A DNA stretch of 64,000 nucleotides from Lantana camara (taxonomy: Eukaryota; Streptophyta; Magnoliopsida; Lamiales; Verbenaceae), in NCBI GenBank assembly GCA_037501455.1, contig CM074862.1, forward strand, positions 56,513,501-56,577,500, given 5' to 3'. The notes beneath the pieces were generated by a model. That model searched no databases, was not told the DNA's origin, and worked only from the letters and a program-made list of their open reading frames with translations. Of the stretch, positions 46,223 through 57,154 are shown piece by piece (the first letter of the stretch is position 1; each line of letters starts with the position of its first letter). The translations under genes and the position numbers were made by a program.

Positions 46223-46569
46223 ACGGTACATCTAAACATGCATAGCACGGGCATCATACGCTTTCTTATTTTACATATTGTATACCTTGTGTTTGCTATT
46301 TGCTCTTGCGTGAGTAATTGAAGTGTTGTTCTTCCTACTTGCTTCATATGTGTTGGTGCATGTATGTGAGTATTTAGGTTTGTACGGGGTGTGGTCGTGT
46401 GAGAGACGGGGTGCTCTCTTCTTTGCTCGAGAGTCGGGGTGTTCTCTTGTGTGTGGGAAACGGGGTTTTCTCATTAATTGTTTGGAGAGACGGGGTTCTC
46501 TCGTCACGTGTTTTAATTTATAGTTCGAGCGGTGGACCTGGGGACCAGGTCCTCTTAAGGAGGGGTGAT
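46223..46569 (+). other. Element G 3' untranslated region: hairpin array, strong hairpin, polypurine tract
   Basis: Non-coding. Four hairpins with CGGGG loops (46400-46505) have arms such as GAGAGA/TCTCTC, or GAAA/TTTC in the third unit. An eight-pair hairpin GGACCTGG/CCAGGTCC with loop GGA follows (46534-46552), then the polypurine tract AAGGAGGGGTGAT (46557-46569). The layout matches 18399-18591 in element C. Confidence 0.75.
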
Positions 46570-48970
46570 TGTAACGCCCCAATTTTCAATTATGCAATAA
46601 GTGAATTAATTTCTAAATATGACTTAATTGTTTAATTGCATAATTGTCCTTAAGTGGTCATTTTATTAATTTGAGGACCTAATTGCATGGAATAGTTATG
46701 GACTTAATTGATCAATTTCCATGGGATTGAACTTGATTACATAACTTATATAGTGGAGGGATTAAATTGCAATTTTTGCCTAGTCTTATAATATCTAGCA
46801 TATTACTTCCATGAGCTCATTTCATGTTATCACTACACTCCTTGCTTCCTTTCTTGTACCGATTCATAAACCCTACCAAGAGGAAGAGGATTTCATCATT
46901 TTGAAGCTTGGATTCAAGGGTAAATTGCATGCATTGAAGCATCATCATCATCACAACATCACCTCTTCTCCTCCTTTTCATTCATTCAAGGTATGAGCTT
47001 CTAGTTGGGGAAATTCATGATCATATATGAGAGCTAGGGTTGTGTGTTGAGCTTGGCAATTTATGTTTGAGTTGTGGAAAGCATGATTACATGATTCTAG
47101 CTTGGATTTGATGCATATATTGTGAAGGTTATATGCTTGGAGCATGAGTTCATATGTGGGTTCTAAAGTGTAAATACTTGATGATTTATGAGAGATATGA
47201 ATGTTTATGTTAGATTTTATTGTATACTAAGCATGTATATATGTTATTTCATGTTTTAAATGCATTTTGGTGCTTGGAATTGGTGTTTTGTTGTTGTTGT
47301 TGTTTTGGCCGAAACTCCCCTGTAACTGCTCTGTTTCTGCTGCTTCTGCATCTTGGGAACGGCCCTTCCCGTCCCAGTTCATTCTGGGAACGGCCGTTCC
47401 CACCCCCTCGCCAGCTGTCCCGCGAACCTGGGAACGACCCTTCCCAGTTTTGGCCTGTGGCCGGAACGGCCGTTCCCAGCCCCAAAGTTTCCAAAATTAT
47501 TACAGAAGCGCGGGATCGTTTCGGGGAGTCGGGAACGGCCCTTCCCACTTCTAGTTCAAACCCGGAACGGCCGTTCCCATGCTCCAGTGGGGTTTCTGTA
47601 TTTTCTGCATAGAATGTGACTTTCCAATTGGGTTTCTTAGGCCATAAATGATTGATACGTGTTATTATATGCTTGTTTTATGCTTAAATATGATCGTGAC
47701 ATTTAGTAATTGTGTATCCTCGTTATTGCACGTCATGTTACGCCGTTCGTCCTAATTGGTACATTTTGAGTCGTGTCTTATGTACACTTGTCTTTGTTGC
47801 ACAGACCAGCACACCAGTGACGTGGAGTGGGCTTCTTAGGCCGTGTCTTTCTCTTTATTTTGTCGGTACAGGTGAGGTTTAATTTCTAGATACATAGAAC
47901 CATTACAACCCTTACGTGAACTTTCGGCCAAAAGGTATCTATATATCTATAGTTTTCTAAACTCTATTGATTTTCAACTGATTTAAGGAAGTGTACTGTA
48001 TTGATTGATCGTGTTGAATTGTATTGTATTGATTGACCGTGTTTTGGGCGAGTATATTGTACCGTGCACTGTGGGCCCGAGAGTTAGTGTTTGAGCCAAC
48101 CGGGAAAGCATGGGCTGATGGGTAACTCTTACACTCCTCTCTACCGTGGGGATGAACCCTGAATCCACCAGGAGGTTTGGTGGAGGAAGGAATCCCGTGC
48201 GTGGGAGTCATGTTCCCGACGTACACCGTGTTTACCGTGGATGGATCGGGCCTTGCAAACCCACCATCATTGGAGGAAGAAGGAGTTATTGAAACTGCTA
48301 CGTGTGCACTGTAATTGATTGCATGACCACTTAATTAATTAATGAAAAGTATCGTGATTGTACACTGTCGGAGTAAGGTTGGAGAATGCCCTCACTCGTC
48401 GGGCCACTGATTGATTGATTGATTGAAATGATTGATTGTTAAATCTGATAATTGTAATCTCGGGCGAGCTTTGTATTATTATTGAACTTATATTATTTTC
48501 GTTTATAAAACCTTACCCGAGGTTATGATTTGCATGTTATCTGCGCTTATATTTATTATGCCCCTCGCTCAGTCTTGTGGAGACTGACACCTCACCTTTC
48601 AGTTTTGCAGGTTGTGTGCTAGGCGGGATTGGTGTTGAGTCAAGTCTTTCATTTTGGGTCTGGCACGTGTCCATTCTACTTTGCATATATATTGTTATCT
48701 TCGGTTGTATATAATGTTATGTATTTGAGAGATGGTAATGTATTGATAGGAGATTAGAAATGGTTTGCTTGTTAAAGACTTGATAGTAATGCATTTCAGT
48801 TTATTTTCTGTTATGATAATTGGTTTGGGGTTAGTCCCGCCTAGCTAGATAGCGTTTATTTTTCTTGTCACCCGTTCACTATGGCTCAGTTCATGTATGG
48901 ATTGACCGTTTCATATGTGGACTGAGCTATAGTGCGGGGGATGTAGCACCTTTGCGCTTGGGGTGTTACA
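46570..48970 (+). repeat. Element G 3' LTR
   Basis: 2401 bp, nearly identical to the 5' LTR, with all internal figures retained: donor 46990/46991, palindrome array 47355-47579, mini-exon 47805-47871, HP1 48164-48184 and HP2 48570-48586. Most differences are transitions. Confidence 0.93.
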
Positions 48971-48975
48971 GTTTG

Positions 48976-49037
48976 GCCGAAAATCCCCTGCTTTCTCCTG
49001 TTATTTTTCGCCCAGAGGCTTCCCAAACGCCCGTTTG
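48976..49037 (+). repeat. Element F LTR, middle fragment with a palindrome unit
   Basis: Continuation of F after element G. It includes the inverted repeat CAAACG/CGTTTG (49024-49037). Element F' is inserted exactly at its right edge, behind another GTTTG. Confidence 0.7.
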
Positions 49038-49628
49038 TGTAACGCCCAATTTCCGGAAGTTCAGGTAAGCACGCCACGAGCGGGTCTTCGGGAGTTGGGG
49101 GAATTTAATTTAATCATTTCATTCAATTATTTACAACCTTCATCATATTATATACATTACATCTCTATGCATTTATATAAATTGTCATTTACGTGAATTA
49201 TATGAACTAATTGCTATATGTGACCTAATTGCACTAAATGTCCTTGATTGACCCTTTGTGTAAATTTACGGACCTAATTGCATTAAAGAAGTTGGAGCTA
49301 CTTGATCTTTTGTGTAGGAGGACTTATGTGCAAAATATGATGACTCATGTCTATTCTTTCAAGACTTTGGATTATATCATCTCTTCTTCCATTGCATTCT
49401 AGTTCATTCCATTTTCATTAAAAATCACACACACACACACACATAAAATACCGATCAAAACACCAAGAGAAGGAGAAGAATTTCATCTCAAATTTCAAGC
49501 TAGATTTTGGAGGAATTGCATGCTTTAAAGCTTCTTCAACATCATCCCATCCTTCTCTCATTTCTTTCTTCATACTAAGGTATAAATGAAGATTTTTGCT
49601 TGAATTCTTGATTCATTTATGAGATAGG
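49038..49628 (+). repeat. Element F' LTR, first part
   Basis: It starts TGTAACGCCCAATTTCC and is similar to F (shared stretch near 49140-49260 versus 41860-41980). The splice donor ACTAAG/GTATAAA is at 49579/49580. It is cut by solo LTR H and resumes at 52760-53042, then is cut by element I. Confidence 0.75.
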
Positions 49629-50026
49629 TGTAGCGCCTCCCCAGCACTACAACCCCGCACCGCAATACTCCCTGAGTGGAGGTTAGACCCAACACCCAGG
49701 AAATACTATGGCGAACGGTCAGGATAATATGAATGGAGTATGTGACACAGTGCAGCGGAAGATAAAGAGATTCAACTTTACCAATGAACGGGGAGGATAA
49801 CGTACAATGAGCAAGGATTATCATTATTGATCAAAGTAGTTTGCAGAAGAGTACAACAGGTTGACATGCAAGGACAAAGTATGAGATGGTTTGTTTCTAC
49901 AGAGAGTAGGTTCAAGACAGTGTACTCGTAGGATCGGATCCAACCTACGGTTGTAGTGCTTCAAGATACCTCTAGTTGTCGTTCATTGATTCCTGAAATC
50001 ATGCATTTTAAAAATAGGCGAGAGGG

Positions 50027-50043
50027 TTAGTCAAAGTGACTAA
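50027..50043 (-). other. YAGUC-type hairpin (HP2), solo LTR H
   Basis: Perfect seven-pair stem UUAGUCA/UGACUAA with a 3-nt loop on the transcript strand. Confidence 0.5.
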
Positions 50044-50430
50044 GTGAAGGGGGGTATAATCACTTATAAGTATATGTGTATATATATATGTATATGATCA
50101 GGAAGATCTTGATCTGAAATAATAGCAATAGGATATAGCAAATAGGAAACGGTTCATAATAATTGTAAAACAGGGATAGGGGTAGTTTGGAATATTTGTA
50201 GAAATATGAACCATTTGTAACAAGAACATTATTGCCCGCAAGCTAGGTCTTTCCACCCATAACTCCTTGAATAGTTGGTAAAATAGTATCGGGCTGATCA
50301 GGCTCCGATACTTCAATAAAACCAAGAATATTAACTCCACTACTCCTTGATGTCAATAGGGAATCAAACCCTAGAGACCACGAACTAGATTCGGGAGGCA
50401 GCTATCTCTCCCTCATCCCTTAGCGTGGAG

Positions 50431-50447
50431 TAACTAACCTCCAGTTA
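50431..50447 (-). other. GGAG-loop hairpin (HP1), solo LTR H
   Basis: Transcript-strand arms UAACU and AGUUA, loop GGAGGUU. The arm sequence is unrelated to the other families, with the same loop. Confidence 0.5.
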
Positions 50448-52759
50448 AACCACTACCAAGAGGTGGTGGCAGTCCGCAGCACCAACAATACCCTCGGCCC
50501 GATACCTTCCGGGTAATTGCTCGCTACGGCTACAGCCGGGGCCCATAACATGAATCAAGAACAATATTTTGCTTGCATAACCCGGAATCAATGTTTTGAT
50601 AAAGTGGACTTGAAATATATAATGTCTTAGTAAGACGTTGATTCCGGCATGAAAGTATTTTTCCCTTAAGAGGGACATTGTAGTACAATAATATGTATGT
50701 AGGGCAGTAAATCAATATGATGGGTAGGCTTGAAAATAGTTTTTATATAGATACATATATATAGCATGATTCCAGTTGAAAACATTTTAACCCTCACCTA
50801 TACCGGTAGATAGACATTGTAATGTGGATTCCAGTGTGCCTGAAAGTATTAACTACTATAGGCTTAGAACTAGGTTCTTAATGTTAATCAAATAAGCACA
50901 TAAAACATATAATGTTCATGCATAAAAGGATTACATCAAGTAAACACATAAATTATGTCATGTTAAAGAATTCCCGGTAGACTCTAATTTCAACCGTTTA
51001 AGGGAAATTAAGTAATTAATCAGGTTTCATGAATTCTTTAACCACTTAAATATTTATTAATCATATTATAATCTTAATTATAACATTAGAAATGGAACTT
51101 AGAATTTAATTTGACAATGTAGGTTATATTTTGAAAATAATTTGCAATTTACCGTTTTTTGGAAAATTCGGATAAAATCTTTATTTAAAAATTCCAAAAC
51201 TAATTTTATAATTAATTTTATATTAATTTCGAAATTAATTCAATAAATGTTGACCAAAAGGTCAAAATTACTATTGAAAACATTTACTATTCAATTTCTT
51301 ATGAATTAAACACTTTATAACATAAAATCGAACACACATACTCACACACTATCACATGTGCACTTAAAATTGTTCAAGAACAACATGAACATGTTCTTGA
51401 GCCTATTTGAATATTCAAAGAAGGTATGTAACACACTTGATCATATTCATATTTATAACATAGAATTTGAAGCATAATATAGCAAAATATATTAATTCTC
51501 TATGAAAAATAATTCTAAATAAATTATTCTTAGCATGAACAAGATCATAAGCATTTAAATACATAATCACATTATATCATATCATAATTCATGCATTTAA
51601 TTAAATAAAATCCCATAATGTACACACGTTGTATTTAAATTAACAACTATGCACATATTTCATAAAATAAATTCCTAAAACATAATTTAATTAATCCTAG
51701 ACATGCTACTATTATTATTATACTAAGAACATTATATAAAGCATGACATAATAAAAGAAAAACATACCTTAGAGAGAGAGAGGGAGAATGGCGTGAGAAA
51801 TGGAGAGAAGAGAGTGATTTTGTGTGTTGATTTGTGAGGTATAAATGAGACTTAAGGGGGGTATTTATAGGTAGTCATGAGGGGTTTCTAAGCAATAAAT
51901 GAAAGTTTATGGAAGATGTGGTTGCTTATGATTTCAACAAATGCTTGGTAATAAATTAGGAGATGTGGTTAAATTACATTATGAACAAATGCTTGGTAAT
52001 TAACTTGGTAATGTGGAGAAATTATGCTCATTTGTTTAATCCTTCTAGAAGATCATGTGGTCATGGATGATGTCATTTTGAATAAAAATAAATGTAAAAA
52101 TAATATAAAATTTATTCAGGAGTCGAGAGGTAAAAGATTGAAGTAGTGAATTAATGAAAGAATAGGTGAAAAACGAGCTTTGTTTTGATTATAAATGTGA
52201 AATATTTAGAGCTTTTGTTTATAAATTATAAATATTAAAGATGATGAAAATCATAGGAAAATTATATAAACGAAGCTATGATAGAGTTTAAAGTTGGGAA
52301 AAATCACTATAATGTAGAGAAAACTTCAAGGATCGTTTCAAGTATAATTTTGACTATTGAATAAAAGCTAATTTGTTCAAAATAAAATGATGATTTTTAG
52401 AAAGAAAAATATTTATAAAATATGCTATGGTGAAATCGAGTTTTTGGCAAATGCAAGAAAATTCGTAAAATAATTTAAGGGTCGTTTTGGTTATAATATT
52501 GAATATCAAAAAGTAGATGTGTAAGGATTTATTGATGATCGAATCATAAGCTAGGGTTTTTGCCGGTTTTTGATACTACGGGAGTTAGGATGGGAATTAT
52601 GGTTCACGGAGAGCATCACGGTCCTCGAAATAATATGAGGATTCTTTTGGTTAAAATATTGGGTAATGAAAGTATTTCGGGAAATGTAGGAATATTTTTG
52701 AGCTATAGGGGTATTTTCATAATTTCCAACTTGCCCCTGTTTCGGGCTGTTACAATAGG

Positions 52760-53042
52760 GTTTGATGCTTAAGTGATGATTTTTATTCTTTTATGGTTAG
52801 AAGCATGATCATGATTATTGAACTTGCAATATTGCATGAAAGCATAAGTTATATAGAAGTTGATGGCATGAATTCATATGGGTTTGGAATGATGAAATCT
52901 TGATGATTGATGCATGTTTCATGGTTTATATGGTACCTAATTGATGTCTTTAAGTTATATACATGTTATATGATTATTTTGGAGCATTTTGGTTGAGTTT
53001 ACTTTGGGTTTTTGTTCCTTTTCTTTCTTCCCCGAAGCTACC
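52760..53042 (+). repeat. Element F' LTR, second part
   Basis: Continuation after solo LTR H. It ends at 53042, where the LTR of element I begins. No coding sequence. Confidence 0.7.
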
Positions 53043-54221
53043 TGTAACGCCCCGTGTTTTCACATGTGCAGGTAAGAGTTACGTGCGCATTTACATTTAA
53101 TTATATGATTTCATATCTTGTTTTATTAATCGAATTCGTTTCTAATTTGATTTATTTGTTTATATTCGATATGAATTCCAATATGTGCTATGAATATATG
53201 AACGAAATTGTGAGAATGTGAATTTTGTGAATTCAGTGTTAATTGAATGAAATTACGTGTTCGTGTGATTCGTGGACTTGATTGTAACTTATTTGAATGT
53301 TTTGGACTCAATTGGAAATTGGGTTTGGGCTTAATTGCCACTTTTTGAAAGTTTAGGGACCTATTTGTATAATAGGCAACCCTGAACGGTTTTCGCGATA
53401 TCTTGAGCTCCGAACCTTGAAATCGAGATCCGTAACCGGCGTTGAACTTGTTTCGATGTTACCTATCCATTAAACTTGACCTTATACTTTTTCGATACCG
53501 TTTGAACCTTTGATAACGAATCTTTCCACCGACCTCGACCTTATAACTTGTTTGAACCGTTTACTAATCGAACCGGACTTGAACCGACCCGTATTCTACC
53601 CATTTTATCACTAAATATCAGCATTTTCCTTCTCCTTGCTCCCACTTTTGATCGATCATCATCATCTCAAGAGGCCAAGGAAGAGAGCTCCAAAAAACCC
53701 TTGTTTTTGATCAACCAACTTTGAGCTCAAGATTAACCAATCCTCCATCTCTCTCCAAGGTAATAAGTGATTTGTAATCTCCATCTTCTCCTCTATATGT
53801 TCATCTAAGTGAAGCATGATAGAAGTTGGGGAATTCATGGTTTGAATGAAAGCATGAATTGGGGTTTGATCTTGAACTTGGGATTTTAATGGTTTTAAGT
53901 GGGAGTTGATGCATGGGATGTGTTGCTTGTAACTTCCTCATCATTTCTATATCTTTAAATCTCATGTTGGATATGTATTACATGATGTGCCATTGTTGAA
54001 GCTTGAAGCTTCCATGAATGAAAGCTTGGTTTTGAGTGATCTTTTGCCAATCTTATGCATGAATTCTTGCATATATGAATGGATTGCATGATATATATGA
54101 GTTTTGTGGATTAAAAGCATGTCTAAGGGTGTTTAAGAGCTTCCTTGTTGCTGCCCCTGTTTTTTAAAGCTTTTCCCTCGAGAAACAGAGCTTTTGCTCT
54201 GTTTTTCTTGGCAAAACGATG

Positions 54222-54440
54222 AGCTGACACGGCCGTGTCAGCTTTGAACTGAAAATGGACACGGCCGTGTTGGGCTCTCGACTTTGAATTTTTCTGATTT
54301 TAACCTCGGACACGGCCGTGTCCATTTCCTTTGAAAACTCAACACGGCCGTGTTAAGCTCTCGACTTTGAATTTTTGGATTTTTAAACCTCGGACACGGC
54401 TGTGTCCGTTTCCTTTGAAAACTCAACACGTCCGTGTCAT
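54222..54440 (+). repeat. ACACGGCCGTGT palindromes with matching flanks, element I LTR
   Basis: Six units. The first is a perfect 22-bp palindrome (54222-54243). Others extend symmetrically as GGACACGG/CCGTGTCC or AACACGG/CCGTGTT. A ~100-bp block (CTCGACTTTGAATTTTT to GAAAACTCAACACG) is tandemly duplicated. Confidence 0.8.
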
Positions 54441-55111
54441 TTGAAATCACAGCTTTGGGGAACCTCTTTTCTTGCTTATATCTCGTTTATGGCTCATATT
54501 GGTGGATTATATGTAACATGATTATATTAAAGCTATGTTTTATGATTGATTTATGATATTGATAACCTTATGAATGCAAGTATGAAAGTATGAACTGGAA
54601 CGAATACGATTTTATCGTGTATTGAACGAGACTTGTTGAATTATGTGTTTAATTGGATTCTATGACATTCATGAACATATTATTGCATTTTAAGCATTCC
54701 TTAACATGTTATTTCATAGCCGAGCGTCTAATGTGGTCATATGGAGTCTCACACTACCTTTGTCACACAGGTGTTGGTCTAGTGGGTGACGAGGTTGAGC
54801 AGTGAAACCTTTGTCGGGTACTTTTGTCTACCAGGTGGGTTTTTCTTCTATTAGTTAACAATATGACCCCGAACACCTAATGTGCAAGATTTTGGCCAAA
54901 ACCCTATATAGGTATTTATACCAAGTTTCTAATGAGCAAATGTTTTAAACGAAAGCCTTTTTCTTGAATATCCTACTAAAATGTTTTGGCGAGTAATGAT
55001 TGAGTGATCACAATGAATGGGGGCCCGAGACTTAGTGTAGTGGTGAACCGGGGAAGCTTGGGCTGACGGGGATCCATTTATACTAGTTCCAACAATTTTG
55101 GCAACCTGGAT

Positions 55112-55131
55112 TTCACTAGGAGATTAGTGAA
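55112..55131 (+). other. GGAG-loop hairpin (HP1), element I first module
   Basis: Perfect arms TTCACTA and TAGTGAA, loop GGAGAT. Confidence 0.6.
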
Positions 55132-56105
55132 TGAAAGGGGACCTGCGCTTTTGGGGATTCACGTACCCCTCTAGCATTAATGAATGAGGGTTCGGGCCTT
55201 GCAAACCCGTTCCCTACCCGGAGGAAAAAGGAGTATATGAATGATCGAATGAATGATCGAATGAATGTGCACGAAAGAAAGAATGCATGAACGAATGAAT
55301 GAATGAATGATTAATGAATTACACGAGGTGGTGGTTGGAGATAATGCACGCCCTCTCGCCGGGCCACTAATGCACGCCTAACTTCAACCATTCGCCATTT
55401 TCTCCTCGCTTTGAACTAGAAAACGAGCCATATATCATTTTAAAGGTATACTTGTCTAGTTTTATTTCCAACAAACAAAACCCAATTCTAATCTCTAGAA
55501 CTTTATATATTTCCCTTTTTCCACATATTGGTTATTTTAAAAAATTACCGGTTTTTGCCAAACTTCACCAAAACCCTTGTTATTGTGTTCCTTTCACTTT
55601 CTTGGCTCCCATATATGACTTATATGAATTACATGCCTACCTTATTGTTAAGTATGCTCCTATTTGACACTCATTGATTATAAATGCATGATTGAGGTTA
55701 CATATCATTGCCGTTCGTCATAATTGGTTCATTCGAGTCGAGTCTTATTTCACACTTGTCCTTGTTGCACAGATCTCGGTCCCGGAGATGAGGAGCACGC
55801 TCCATAGGGTGTTTCTTTATTCCTTTTTGTTGGTTAAGGTGAGGTTTAAATTCTATATATATAGAACCCTTACAACCCTTATGTGATTTTCGGCCAAAAC
55901 GTATCTATATATCTATAGTTTTCGAACCTTATGATTTTCAAATGATTTCACAAAAATGGATTGATTGATTGATTGATTGACGAATTGATTGTTTTGGCGA
56001 GTAACTATTGTTCACGTTGGGCCCGAGGGTAGTGAGCCAACCGGGAAAGCAAGGGCTGACGGGTAACTCTTGCACTATCCTCACCATTGTGGGATCACCT
56101 CTGAA

Positions 56106-56126
56106 TCCACCAGGAGGTTCGGTGGA
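56106..56126 (+). other. GGAG-loop hairpin (HP1), element I second module
   Basis: Arms TCCACC and GGTGGA, loop AGGAGGTTC; a weakened version of the element G hairpin. Confidence 0.5.
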
Positions 56127-56506
56127 GGAAGAAATCCCGTGCGTGGGAGTCATGTTCTCGACGTACACCATGATTGGATGGCTGGGTCTTGCAAGCCCGC
56201 CATCACTCGGAGGAAGAAGGACTTATTGATTGAAATTGCTAATTGTGCATGGAATTGTTTGTGTGATCACCTAATTCACTAATAAATTGAAGTATTATAC
56301 ACAGTCGGTGAAAGGTTGGAGATTTGCCCTCACTCGCCGGGCCACAAATTGATTGTATTGAATTGATTGAATTGATAAAATGGATTAGTTGTAACCTCGG
56401 GCGATATTATCTCTTCTTTTCTAAATCGTGTTGTTATTTTCCAAAATTATTACCCGAGATTATAACTTGTATGTATGTGCGCAAATATTTAATTATACCC
56501 CTCGCT

Positions 56507-56523
56507 CAGTCCGTGTTAGACTG
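56507..56523 (+). other. YAGUC-type hairpin (HP2), element I LTR
   Basis: Arms CAGTC and GACTG with a 7-nt loop. Confidence 0.45.
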
Positions 56524-56937
56524 GCACCTCAACCTTTCAGCTTTTGCAGGTTCGTGCTAGGCGGGAATTAGAGTCTAGCTTGTCTTTTATTCGGGTCTAG
56601 CACTTCACCTCCCTATTTTAGCTCATGTATTGATACTTCTTATATTTTGTATTATGCCGTACCTAATGTTGGAGGTGATATTGTATTGTATGAAATGTTG
56701 GTATCTATTAATAAATATGTAAATATGGTACCTATAAGTATTGAATGTTATTGCTTCCGCTTTTATTAATACAATTGTTTAGTGGTATTATTTGAGGGTA
56801 CCCACCTAGCTTTTGAGTTTTACTGTCTCCCGTTCGCTGTAGTTTCGGTTCATATATGAATTACCCGTTTCATATGTGGATTGAGGCTATAGTGCGGGGG
56901 ATGTAGCGCCTAGCGTTGCGGGTGCTACATCCTAAGG

Positions 56938-56952
56938 TGGTATCAGAGCCCG
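56938..56952 (+). other. Element I primer-binding site (tRNA-Met type)
   Basis: TGGTATCAGAGCCCG, eight bases after the LTR end at 56929. Confidence 0.9.
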
Positions 56953-57154
56953 ATTGCAAAACCGCGGTTCTAGTGTCGTGTCTTGTGAGTCTAAGTCGTA
57001 CGGCATAGGATTATTTTATTATTTGAGAGTCTTGCATCTTATTTGAAACTATTTGACCTTATTTGAATTATGTGACTTACGTGTTCTATGGACATTAATT
57101 ACATGTATTCATACTTATTAATCGACCATGCATGTACAGTGTTGGTATTTCAGG

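Larger units (their letters stand above)
42632..48970 (+). mobile_element. Element G: complete gag-only LTR retrotransposon (TR-GAG type)
   Basis: 6339 bp with LTRs of 2407 and 2401 bp, flanked on both sides by GTTTG (42627-42631, 48971-48975). Between the LTRs lie a tRNA-Met-type primer site, one intact gag gene, a hairpin array and a polypurine tract, with no protease, RT or integrase. This matches the TR-GAG class of plant non-autonomous elements. The LTRs differ at about 15-20 positions by eye (under 1%) plus trinucleotide length changes, so the insertion is young. It must borrow RT and integrase, probably from A-like or I-like elements, to which its gag is clearly related. Confidence 0.93.
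49629..52754 (-). mobile_element. Solo LTR H (Ty3 type), TSD ATAGG
   Basis: 3126 bp with TG...CA ends and ATAGG on both sides (49624-49628, 52755-52759). There is no internal domain, so it is a solo LTR. Transcript orientation is minus. A donor CTAAG/GTATGT lies at 51769/51768, HP1 at 50431-50447 and HP2 at 50027-50043. I see no GC-rich palindrome array. Small frames inside lack coding features. Confidence 0.88.
53043..56929 (+). repeat. Element I 5' LTR, 3.9 kb, with duplicated leader module
   Basis: It starts TGTAACGCCCCGTG and ends GTGCTACA. Contents: donor CCAAG/GTAATAAG (53759/53760), ACACGGCCGTGT palindromes (54222-54440), then two versions of the same module. The first (about 54721-55385) has mini-exon 54771-54834 and HP1 55112-55131 and resembles elements A and C. 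The second (about 55700-56345) has mini-exon 55773-55838 and HP1 56106-56126 and resembles element G. HP2 is at 56507-56523. Confidence 0.85.

Noticed and set aside
46271..46582. 103-codon minus-strand frame over the element G hairpin array, and 18317-18514 in element C
   Set aside because: Low-complexity translation of the GAGAGAC-GGGG repeats; no start context, domain or conservation beyond the repeat.
57128..57154. Upstream ATG for element I gag adding nine residues
   Set aside because: The conserved CAG-G-ATG context and homology with A and G place the start at 57155.
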